Shown in pieces: positions 21,301 to 31,626 of a stretch of DNA of 64,000 nt. The position numbers were made by a program, and so were the translations under genes. Below the pieces are notes generated by a model, which was not told the origin of the DNA, did not search any database, and saw only the letters and a list, made by a program, of their open reading frames with translations. Positions within the stretch are counted from its first letter, which is position 1. Every line of letters starts with the position of its first letter. Origin of the DNA: Oscarella lobularis (Eukaryota; Porifera; Homoscleromorpha; Homosclerophorida; Oscarellidae); NCBI RefSeq assembly GCF_947507565.1, contig NC_089182.1:1178001-1242000 (forward strand). The letters are read 5' to 3'.

Positions 21301-24300
21301 CATTTTCAAGGCACGCGATCGAATTCGTATCGTCATTATAATCGCACGAACAATGAGGTTCCTAATCTAGGCGATGTCAATCGAAGCCAAGCAGGATACA
21401 GTGAAGCAAATTCGCACGATACTCCAATTCGGTTACCTCGGTCGTTCACACTCTAATCATTGCTCATTTTATGTCGTCTCCTAGTTAATCCCATTCCAGG
21501 CAACTTGGATTTCAGCAAAGGAACGACTCTTCGTCGTTCTTTCAAAACGAAGAAACGACGCATCATTTCGGCGTCCGTCACTCCGACGTCCGACTTCAAA
21601 CCATTGGTCGCCAACGCGTTCACGTCGCTTCACAGATCGCCGTCGGATCCTTCTCTCGCCAAAAATGAGCTTCCTACACCGTCTTCCGAGCGAAAGGGCT
21701 CGACTCTACCCCCCTCGTCGCCGCGGACTACTAATGCCAAAAAGATGAGTAAGAAAAAGAAGAAGGATTCGATTTTCGTTGCGTCGGCGCTTGCCAATTT
21801 AATGGCCGGCGCTTTGGTCTCGCCGAAATCGGCCAATGCCAATGTTGAAACGCCGTCACCTCCACCGCCGCCGCTCGCGGAAGAAAAGACCGCTATTGAA
21901 ATTCCACCGGTCGAAGAAACGACGACGACGAATTTTGAAATGCCGCCTGAAGGAACGGAAGCGACTATTCTATTGACGCCGGAAGAAAAGAATCCTCCAA
22001 TTCCGGCAGTAGAGTCAGAGGAGAAAGACGAAACGCACGTAAAGATCGAATTGGAAGAGAAACTGGTCGACGTACGTCGCGACAATGACAACGCTACTAC
22101 GGCGAAAATCGAAGCTTCGCCGTCGTCGGATTTTCGGCGAAAGCGCACGCGCCGGATGGGGCTGAGTCGCCGACGCGGGCCGTTGCGGCGGCAGCAGGAG
22201 AACGTTGAGGAGGAGCATCAGTCGGATGCGAAGACGAATCTCGTTGAGCTGATTCCACGCGACATCGAGGCTAAGGATGAGGAGGTCGAAGAGGTGGGCA
22301 GGCTCTCGTTTTTTCATTTCTTTCGCATTAGCCGTATACCGTGTATCGTTTTTAGCCCGTGCCTACTGCAAAAGGAATGTACGTCGTTTGCGCGGAGTAT
22401 GAGGCGATTGGCGACGACGACATGTCCGTTTCAGAGGGACAGAAATTGGAGGTCTTAGACATGGAGCAAGGCGAGTGGTGGTATGCCAGAACGGTGGGCG
22501 AAGAACCGACTTCATCATCGCCTCCTACCTATGGCTGGGTTCCGGCGAGTTATTTGGAAAACGTTGACACAGCCAAGCAACATAGTAAAGGTGAATGGAG
22601 CAGTTGGTGACCGCAGTCCGTCAGCGTTGTTATTGTTATTTGTTCTTAGGGGATGCTATAACCGAACAACATCCTTCTTCTCAAGTTCGAACTCCTCCTC
22701 TTTCAAGGCAAGCACCTGCACTCGCCGCCTTTCGTGAAAAAGTCGAGTAGGCGTCTGGTCCGCTAACTTTTCTGAAGCAGATAGGGTTTTGTTTGTTACC
22801 GGAGCTATAAAGAGTTTTTACTTTGCCACGTATTAATTTTTGAATGTAGACCTCCTCAGAATTTATGGAGAAAAAGGAAGTTTGCTTTTAAGAAGGAAAG
22901 CCGTTCTTCTTTGGACGCACCTTCAGCAGAGAATTTCGTATTTTCTCGCAAGAAGTTCCAGGCTACTCCAAGGGTAGAAAATTCTCAAAAAACACTATTG
23001 ATCTATGACGTTTTATGTAGAAGCGAAGTGCAGAATTGCAAAAGCACTACTCCCTAGAAAACCACAGGCAGTAAGTGCTAATTGAGCAATGACGTCACGA
23101 TGGAACGATTGCCAACCCGGATGCGAGCTGCCTTTTCGCCTTACGTTCTTCTATTATGATTAGATATGTATTGCGAGAGTTGCTTGACACAGAACGAGAC
23201 TACGTTCGAAATTTGGCCAAAGTCATCCACGTAGGACGCTTTCTAGAGCTCGAACTCGTACATTTGACTTTACTGTGTCAGACGTACGGACAGGAGTTGA
23301 GTTCGCCGCGCTCGCCTGAAGCACTCAGAGGAAAATACGGTCTCATATTCGGAAATATGGAACAGATCTACCGCTTTCACTGGAAGTGAGAAGGACTTAT
23401 TATTACTTCCGGGTTTGGTGGAATCAGCTTGATTTATTTTGTTTTAGCACTCTTCTGCCCGCCTTGGAAAAATGCGATGGAGTGGTTGAAGTTGCGTCTT
23501 GTTTTGCAGCTCAGGTCAGCCGGATTCTATTTATACAATCCAAGTGTTTGGGTGTCTTTACTTATTCTTGAAATTCTAACTCATTTCTTTGTCTTTCATT
23601 TAGAAAGAAGACTTTCAGCATCTTTACGTCGCTTACTGTGAAAACAAGCCCAAATCGGAAGCCATTTTAGCCAATTATCCGGGCACGTTCATCGAGGTGA
23701 GACCCAGTGCACACGCATTCAGTTGTTTACTTCTACTTCATTGATGCTTTAGGATGTTCAGCAGCAGCTGGGCGATCGGCTCTCATTGGCTGATTATCTA
23801 ATAAAGCCCGTGCAAAGAGTGACGAAATATCAACTCCTCTTTCGAGATTTGGAGAAATATTCGCGACGCCTGGATTGCCCGCAAGGAGAAATTGAAAAAG
23901 TTCAAGTAGGCAGGACAAAAGATTTTGCCGGCAAATGTTAATTAATTATATGGCAATTTTTTTCAGCACACGTGGCAAATTATGGTTGAAGTTCCTAAAC
24001 GAGCTAATGACGTCATAAGCTTAGGATTAATTGAAGACTTCATAGTATGAAATAATTTGAGTTCAATGAGTTGTAGTCTTGTTTTAATGTTGGTGATTTC
24101 TTAGGGAAATATTCACGCTCTTGGCGATTTGCTACTAAGGGTGACGACGTGTATGCGAATGTTATTATCCTTTTTTTATTTCTTTGCGTAGGAGGATTTT
24201 TTGGTGACTGATGTTCAAGAGGGGAAAAAGCGAATGCAGAAGAAGCGTCACGTGTTTCTTTTGGAACAAGTTTTGATTGTCACGAAAGAGAAATCGGATA

Positions 24301-26632
24301 TGGGGATGACCCACGCGTTTTCAACTCGCGATAGCATGAAATTGAAATCGGTGGGATTAAATCCGGATGTCGTTTCAAGTGGAGTAGGAGACAATTCTTT
24401 GAAATTTGAAATTTGGGTTGGAAAGTCCGAGAATCCATGCCAAAAATACGAGTTTCAGGTTTCTGCTGCGGAAATGTTCGTAATTACGCAAGAAGTTTTT
24501 ATGTATTTCTTTTCAAGGCTAGTTCACCCGAGATCAAGAAGCAGTGGACTGAAAAGATTGCGAATTTGCTACAGGACCAACTGGATACAATCGAAGGCAA
24601 CAACGCCTATTAATATTGGTACAGCGTAGCAGACCTTGTAATAAATTAACTTCTTTAGCATTGAAAAAAATATCAACGTTACCTGAACAACGAAAATCTC
24701 GATCTAGTAGCAGCGGCGGAAGACAGTCGCTCTATACTCGGATCAAACAAATTCAAAATTTGGGCAGCAGCGAGGATGACTTGATCGATGAAGAGGATCA
24801 GTGGAGGGATCTTCCAACGCCTCAGGTGAAAAACGCTATAGGAATATTTAAGAATAATTATATTGAAACGTGAAATTAATTAATTTGATTCTTTTATTTT
24901 TTTGTAGGATCTTTACGTGGCCTTGGAGACGTACGACGCTTCCGCCGACGATGCAGCGCAGGAAATTCTCAGCTTCAACAAAGGACAAATATTTGAGGTG
25001 CTGGAGAAGAAACCCGACAACGGTGGTTGGTGGCTCGTAAAGAAGGTCCCTCGCGGCGAGAGCCCCGCGATAGAGGGATGGGCACCTGCCGATTATCTCG
25101 ATCCGAAGCCGGTAGACGAACAAGTGCCGGAATCTTCAAACTTGAAACCACCGGAAGCAGGAGAAGAAGGAGGAAGAGGAAGTGGAGGTATTGGGTAGCC
25201 TGGTGTCGGTTTATTTCTTATGGATTTTGGTCAGCATTGAAGGGGTCGGGATCGCTTTGGCGCAGGGGAAGTTTTCGCCATCGTGATAGACCTGTTCTGT
25301 CTGAGGAGGAGCTGAGTGATTTATATGATATCGAGGAAGAATTGGGAAAGTATGTATTGTTAGCATTATTTTTATGATTGTAATTTTTTTATTAAATCAA
25401 GGGGTCGTTTCTCGGTTGTTAAAAAATGCGTTGAAATATCTACGAACGACGTCTTTGCAGCGAAGATTTTTAAGACGAGACCCAATCTAGAGGAATTCGT
25501 CGAATCGGAGATAACCATACTTCATCATCTGAAGCATGAACGAATCGTCGGATTTCATAAGGCGTTCAAAACGAGTCGGACTTGCGCTGTAATTTTGGAA
25601 ATGTAAGGCGAGAGATTGTGTTTATAATTAACGGTCAAGCTTTCCTCTCAGGATTGACGGAGAACAGTTGTTTGAACACGTGGTTCGAAAGGAGGACTTT
25701 TGCGAGGACATGGCCGTGACTTATGTCAAGGATCTGCTTGAAGCTCTAGGGTTCATTCATTCGAAGAATATTGCTCATTTGGATATTAAGGTTGGCGGTT
25801 CTAAAAGTGGATCTAATTAGTGGTATTTTCTCACAGCCTGAAAATATTATGGCGACGTACGCCGCGGAAAGATTTCTGATCAAGCTGGTTGATTTTGGAT
25901 CTGCTTGCAAGATAACTACTGATCAGGCGAAAGTTGCGGAGGGGATTGGTCCTACGGAGTTTTTTGGTACTGGTCCAAGCGTGAATTGAAATTAGACGAA
26001 GAGTAAATGTCATGTCTGGCTTTAGCTCCCGAAGTTCTTAGAGGAAATGCGGTTAGCCTCGCTACCGATATGTGGTCTTTGGGGGCTGTTGTGTTTACAA
26101 TGTGAGCTTATATATACAGGGGTTATGAAATTGATTCTTTCCTTAGGGCTGTGGGCACGTCGCCTTTTCACGGCGAAAACATAAACGCAACAACGTCGAA
26201 AGTTCTGAGAGGAGAGTGCAGTTACGAGGGATCCGCTTGGGAGGCCGTCTCTCTTTCCTTGAAAGAGTTCGTTCGGGGTCTTTTGATGGAATCAGAAAGG
26301 TAGATAGGCGTGTTTCTATTAATTATAAGATATCGTTGGAGTTACATTGTTTGATAGCGAAAGAATGTCCGTCAGCGATTGTCTTGCTCACGATTGGATG
26401 ATAGTAAGTGCACGCGAGGGCGCGCTGGCGCGCACCAAATACGTACCATTTCGTTAGACTTCTCCGGCGAAGCAAAAGTTGGATACTTCGAAGTTGAAGG
26501 CATTTGTTGCAAGACGAAAATGGCAGGTCAGTTTACGTTATAGAATCTCCCTGATTAATTATAGTCGGAAACCTCTATTAGCGACAAATGACTGACGAAG
26601 TCGTTATTGGAAGCGAGTCAGCGTACTCGTAG
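14481..26632 (+). CDS. TRIO: Trio/Kalirin-type dual RhoGEF kinase
   Basis: ATG at 14481 (MNGETTDEFDFLFHQ). A CRAL-TRIO/Sec14 domain spans about 14610-15370 (VDVLDHLKAGRIILSG; GFTVIVDMRTKDFGAMRSLL; VYVVKPDGFWQNRR), then a long run of spectrin repeats (about 15655-20015). DH1 lies at 20075-20915 (MQEMIDTEESYVSDLDYV), PH1 at 20968-21440, SH3 at 22359-22590 (VVCAEYEAIGDDDMSVSEGQ), DH2 at 23155-24050 (LRELLDTERDYVRNLAKV), PH2 at 24110-24620, a second SH3 at 24909-25115, and a Ser/Thr kinase at 25290-26560. Kinase features: GKGRFSVVKK loop, FAAKIF lysine, IAHLDIKPENI catalytic loop (HLD, as in Trio relatives), VDFGSA, APEVL. It ends SESAYS. The family activates Rac/RhoG/RhoA at the membrane in cytoskeletal and guidance signalling. 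No Ig domain is seen between the second SH3 and the kinase, unlike vertebrate long forms. Confidence 0.93.
17798..17841. repeat. (ATTT)n microsatellite in a Trio intron
   Basis: About nine TTTA units directly before the intron acceptor TTTGTAG; purely intronic. Confidence 0.9.
18260..18338. repeat. (AAT)n microsatellite in a Trio intron
   Basis: About 26 AAT units with one interruption (AGT), inside the intron that begins at the GTACAC near 18242. Reading frames across it (poly-Asn, poly-Ile) are artefacts. Confidence 0.95.
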
Positions 26633-26976
26633 TTTGTACATAAAAAGATAGATTTAATAATAGAGAGAGGAGAGGCAATGTGTAGTAATTACTTTCACAC
26701 CCAGTTTTAGTTCTCATTATTTATTAGCATTGATACTTGAGTTTAGAGACGCCAAATAGCAGTAGAAATCAATTCTTTCTGCCCTGGCGAAACAGATAAC
26801 TATAAACACGACAACATGCAGAAAAGTGGAATTTTCTGTTCACTGAAATGAGATATCTAGCGTGCGTCACTTTAGATAAAAAATGGGCGTAGCCAAATTC
26901 ATCGGCGCCTGCGCATTTTGTTCCGCATACATCGGTGTGTGAGAAAGTAACGCAGCGAGCTTCCCGTTCAACAGAA
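26633..26976. other. Trio 3' untranslated region and Arp3 promoter
   Basis: 344 bp. AT-rich part next to the Trio stop; no convincing ORF or RNA gene. The promoter of the Arp3 gene must lie in the right half. Confidence 0.5.
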
Positions 26977-29131
26977 ATGGCTGCTCGTATGCCAGCATGC
27001 GTAATCGACTCAGGCACTGGGTAAGCTTCAATAAAAGGACGTCGAAAAGGCCGCAGAGTTTCCGAATGGCAATTCATACGGGCTTCTCTCGGCGTAGATA
27101 CTCGAAACTCGGCTTCGCCGGCAACACCGAACCTCAATACATCTTTCCATCGGGTGCGCGAGCGGAACGAAACGCTGGATTCGTGCGCGTACTAATTGCA
27201 CTCTCGTTCTTCAGCGATTGCAATCAAGGAGAGCAGCCACATAGGCGATCAGGCGTCGCGACGCGTCGGAAAGGGAGTCGACGATCTTGGCAAGTTGGAA
27301 GGGGCCCCTTTTAGGAAGAGATTCTCTCGGGGCGTTTTGAGTAGTGTTAGCGCGCGCGCTAGCTACGTATTTTTGTAGATTTTTTCATTGGAGACGAGTC
27401 GGACATTCCGGGATATGCAGTCAAGGTAATTGCTTAATCAAATATCCGTATTTTCGCTAATTATATATCAAGTATCCCGTTCGACATGGACTTGTGGAAG
27501 ATTGGGATCTCATGGTAATATTTCATTTCAGATCGAATCGAAGCATATTAGCGCATTATTTTTCCAGGAAAGATATTACGAACAATGCATCTTTAAATAT
27601 TTGAGAGCCGAGCCAGAAGATCATTATTTTCTCTTGGTAGACGTCGAGAACTTGTATTGGTGATCTTTTTCTCATGCCTTTCTATTATAGACGGAACCTC
27701 CTTTGAACACTCCAGAGAACAGAGAATACACAGCAGGTAAAGTAAAATTCCTTCTTTTATTATTAATTATATTATCGGTTATTACGTTATTTAGAAATAA
27801 TGTTTGAGTCCTTCAACGTTCCTGGACTCTACATTGCTGTACAGGTAGATTAGCGTTATTGGCTTATTTTACGCTGAAGATTACACGTATGTGGGTTTTA
27901 GGCGGTGCTAGCTCTGGCCGCCAGCTGGACGTCACGCCAAGTTGGAGATCGTACTCTGACCGGCACTGTCATCGACTCAGGAGATGGCGTGACCCACGTG
28001 ATTCCTGTGGTAAGATAATGGACAGCCCATGATTTTGTTTTGCTCAATTCTATTTGTGTCAAAGGCGGAGGGTTATGTGATTGGTAGCTGCATCAAACAC
28101 ATACCTATTGCCGGTCGGGACATCACCTATTTCATCCAGCAGTTGCTGAGAGAAAGAGAGGTTGGCATTCCACCGGAGCAGTCTCTGGAAACAGCCAAAG
28201 CAATCAAAGTAGGATAAATGATTTTTGTGTATTTATGCGCAACGCGACGTTTCCCTTCTCCCTCTATCTATCTGCAGGAGAGATATAGCTACATTTGCCC
28301 AGACGTTGCCAAAGAATTTGCCAAGTATGATTCGGCTCCAGAGAAGTGGATGAAGCAGCATTCATCATATAATGCAATATCAAAGCAGGTTCGGATAAAA
28401 AAGCCCAAAGATTTTCAAAAAATGAAGTGACATAATCTTATTAGAAATTTACCGTTGATGTCGGTTACGAACGCTTTCTGGGACCCGAAGTCTTCTTCCA
28501 TCCAGAAGTAAACTCAAACGTTTGCCCAACCACAAATACACGTGTATCGCGTATAGTTCTGCAACCCGGATTTCACGACTCCTATTTCAGAGATTGTGGA
28601 CACCGTCGTTCAAAATTGTCCCATCGATGTTCGCAGGCCTTTGTACAAGGTAAAGAAAGACGTCTATCTATATTATTTGTATGTATGTGCATCTACTTAT
28701 CGTCTAGAACATTGTTCTGTCTGGAGGCTCGACGATGTTCAAAGACTTTGGCCGTCGTCTTCAGCGCGACGTCAAGCGCGTAGTCGACGCTCGTCTTCAG
28801 ATGAGTGAGCGATTGAGCGGTGGAAAAATCAAGGTACCGTATGAGAGGCACTCGAATGTAAATACGTAATGCGCGTTGATGAATAATGTTAGCCAAAGCC
28901 CATGGAAGTGCAAGTGATAACTCATCATATGCAGAGATATGCCGTTTGGTTTGGTGGAAGTATGTTGGCTTCAACAGTAAGTTTTTTTTGTTTTTCACGT
29001 TCTTGCATTTCTTATTTTCTTTTTGCCGTCTCCAGCCTGAGTTCTATCAAGTGTGCCACACAAAAGCCGATTACGATGAACACGGTCCGAGCATCTGTCG
29101 TCATAATCCCGTATTCGGTGTCATGTCCTGA
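26977..29131 (+). CDS. ACTR3: Actin-related protein 3 (Arp2/3 complex subunit)
   Basis: ATG at 26977 ([15 protein letters not shown] then [18 protein letters not shown] across the first intron). Further exons give [88 protein letters not shown]-like sequence, [37 protein letters not shown] and the terminus [12 protein letters not shown] with TGA at 29129-29131. The actin-fold ATP-binding loops (DSGTG, DSGDG, GGSTMF) are intact. Arp3 is a pseudo-barbed-end subunit of the Arp2/3 complex that nucleates branched actin. At least ten small exons, all in frame; length matches the usual about 418 residues. Confidence 0.96.
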
Positions 29132-29352
29132 GCTGGATTCACGCACTTACACTCTCGGGAAAGTATCTTTTCTTTCCTTCTCTTTTTTTTGCGCGTTTTC
29201 TTGTCTTTGTATGTATTTTGTGCTGCTTGGTGTGCTTGTGATGGATAATTATTGGACAGTAGAAGATTGTAACAATTTTCATCTTCACAGCGTTTCACTC
29301 TTTGGTAAGTCATTTTCAGTTTCCTTTTGATTAGCGCACGCTATCAGGAAAA

Positions 29353-30317
29353 ATGTGCGCTGCGTCTTTCCCTTTGTTTGAAGGGGACGATCGAAAGGCG
29401 ACTTTGCAACGACTTCTTGACATGCGATATAGTCAGAGTAAAGCGTAAGTTTCCTCACCGCCCAAATCACTCTCTAAACTGACTCTGAGTTCATTTTTTT
29501 TCGCCAGTGTCGAAGCCCTAAAAAAGAACGATTGGGATTTCGAAAAATCGATTTCGTGGTACGACGAGCGTTATTTCGTAGCGCGAATTCGCTACTTTTC
29601 TACATTAGGTTGTCCGGATCATCAAAAACAACAAAAACGTCTTACGATCAAATCGAATTTGGACCCAGTCTAAAGTTCAACGTCATCGGATCTCAGCATG
29701 TGATGATTGGAAGCAATAAGAAACTGGCCATAATAGAAGATCCTTTTAGCAGTCACTCATCCGGTACTAGAAAGTTAGACCAATACGTGTACGTTTGACC
29801 GATTTCTGCAGAAAAACTTTCTCCTGAGCCGAAGAGTTGTTTTGTCTCGTATTACGCTGATACGACAGCGGAAAGAAATCGGATTCTCTCATTGACCAAC
29901 GAGCTTCGTCTTTCTGGAATCGATGCCATGATGGATATTTATAGTGAAGACGATCCGCCTAAAGATTGGCCGGAATGGATTAAGCAGGAGATGAAGTTGA
30001 AAGACGTCATTCTGGTCATGTGCTCGGAGAAATATATGAAGAATCTTGACGATCGAAAAAGTGTTCATCAAAGGCAAAGAGTTCACTTTGAGGGTCAATT
30101 AATTCACCATTTTTTGACATCATTACCGCCAGAGCGATTTGTGCCCGTGTTTCTTGGAGAGGAAACAACTCCGAGGAAGGAACTTGTACCGGCTCCTATA
30201 CGTCAAAACAAGATGTACCACGTGAGAAAATTTCCATTGGAGTTGGGGAAAGTTGGGCACGAAGGATTTACTGAATTGTACGCTTTTTTGAGTGGCCAAA
30301 ACTTTTTACTGTCGTGA
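29353..30317 (+). CDS. UBA-like / RHIM-like / SEFIR adaptor protein
   Basis: Four exons: 29353-29444, 29508-29558, 29609-29763, 29812-30317. An in-frame TAG lies just before the ATG, supporting this start. Residues about 10-48 (RKATLQRLLDMRYSQSKAVE then ALKKNDWDFEKSISW) look like a UBA domain. Exon 3 carries FNVIGSQHVMIGSNKKLAI, which resembles the RHIM pattern (hydrophobic-x-hydrophobic-Gly-x-x-Asn). Exon 4 is a SEFIR domain: SCFVSYYADTTAERNRI, LRLSGIDAMMDIYSEDDPP, WIKQEMKLKDVILVMCSEKY, RFVPVFLGEE. SEFIR domains link IL-17 receptors to Act1/TRAF signalling. No membrane segment or signal peptide, so a cytoplasmic adaptor is likely. The next gene starts 62 bp downstream with the same RHIM-like/SEFIR layout. 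UBA and RHIM calls are pattern-based; the SEFIR call is firm. Confidence 0.8.
29682..29738 (+). other. RHIM-like motif in first SEFIR protein
   Basis: Encodes VIGSQHVMIGSNKKLAI. The core V-M-I-G-S-N aligns with the RHIM core (I/V-Q-I/V-G-x-x-N) of RIPK1/RIPK3/ZBP1; the usual Gln is Met. It is conserved in position in the neighbouring gene. Confidence 0.5.
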
Positions 30318-30379
30318 AAAGTGGTGACGTCATTTTAATACGGGAAATTACATCGATCAGAAACGTTGTGCATTCGCAA

Positions 30380-31434
30380 ATGCAGGGCGTCGATTCGGCT
30401 AGTAGCTCTGATTCGTCGAGCAGCGGCGACGAATTCGACGGTGTTCGTGGGGCTTTTCATGGAGGTGAGGCCTCCTTTCGGGAAACGGGCAAACCCTACA
30501 AGTAGTAGCTCTTATCGATCCCTTTTTTTTGTGTGCAGGCGGTTCGGCAAAATTCCAGCAGATGAACACGGGCCCGGCGATGAATTTTACGGCGATAGGA
30601 TGCAATAACGTGATCGTTGGCAATAATCAGGACGTAACGATTCGAACGTTTCGCGATTCGAGCGGCGGATCGAAAAGCGAAACGCGCGTTCACTCGAGAT
30701 CGCACGGGGGAAAAGGTAGGGAAAAAAAAGCGACCCCAATAATAAACCCGCCTTCGGATAATAGTGTGTGCGTTCAGATTTTTTTCATGAGCCGCGAGCG
30801 GCGGGGCCTCCTCCGGGAACTTACTCAGCCGAACGTCGGAACGTTCGACCAGACGGTAATTAGCGGGAATTTGTGGGTGTGGCATTCTACGTTCTTTTTC
30901 TTTTTTTCAGGTCCTAGTCCTAAAAAATCGTGTTATATTTCCTATTATGCTGACACGGAAGCAGAGCGAAATGCCGTATTGGGTCTTTCTGATGCTCTGC
31001 GGGGTCTAGGCATCGATTCCATGGTCGATATCTACGTGGAGGACAATCCTCCCGAGAGCTGGCCGCTTTGGGTTGAGAAAGAAATCGCAGATCGTGACGT
31101 CACACTTCTTATATGCTCTCCGCGTTACTATGATCTGCTCACGTCGTCTTCTTCTTCTCACGAGCACACGCGTTTCCACGGTACCGTTATGTACAGCCTT
31201 CTCGCCGGAACGTCGCCGCGTCGATTTGTGCCTGTTTTTCTCGGCGCTGATAATCCGCCTCGAAAGGAATTTGTGCCCCCTTCTTTGCAAGGAACGCGAA
31301 TGTATCACGTGGCTATTTTGCCGCCCGATGTGGGTCGGCCGGGTCACGAAGCGTTTACCGCTCTGTATGCATTCCTATCGGGACAAAATCGCACGCCGGC
31401 TCCGCCCGTTGGAGATGTCGTCAAATTGAAATAG
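30380..31434 (+). CDS. RHIM-like / SEFIR adaptor protein 2
   Basis: Exons 30380-30464, 30539-30715 and 30911-31434. The N-terminus is Ser/Asp-rich (SASSSDSSSSGDEFDG), followed by MNFTAIGCNNVIVGNNQDVT, an RHIM-like motif, and a basic/Ser linker. The last exon is a SEFIR domain (SCYISYYADTEAERNAVL, LRGLGIDSMVDIYVEDNPP, WVEKEIADRDVTLLICSPRY, RRFVPVFLGAD, GHEAFTALYAFLSGQN). Exon phases and the SEFIR domain match the preceding gene, so the two arose by tandem duplication; this copy has lost or never had the UBA-like region. A polyadenylation signal AATAAA is present at about 31471. Likely a cytoplasmic adaptor in IL-17-receptor-like or related immune signalling; function inferred. Confidence 0.8.
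30580..30642 (+). other. RHIM-like motif in second SEFIR protein
   Basis: Encodes MNFTAIGCNNVIVGNNQDVT. The VIVGNN core is close to the RIPK3-type V-Q-V-G-D-N-N. Spacing from an upstream FxxIG to the core is identical in both SEFIR genes. Confidence 0.5.
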
Positions 31435-31626
31435 ACTGGGGAGGATTTTTTAGGTGTTTTTAGTTTGAGAAATAAAAGGGGTGCGAGAAGTTTTGCTTCA
31501 TTGTGCTGTATATCTGTGGTAAGAAATGTGTCCTGTGTTCGCATACGGGTTCGGATGTAGAGCACGTGCTCTAATTCTCACATGCGCAAAAGGCGATGAG
31601 CCGCTAGCGATTCGGAGCTCTTCGCA

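Noticed and set aside
21630-22148. 172-codon minus-strand ORF within the Trio gene
   Set aside because: It overlaps an in-frame plus-strand linker of Trio between PH1 and SH3 and shows low-complexity Ser/Val composition typical of antisense reading.
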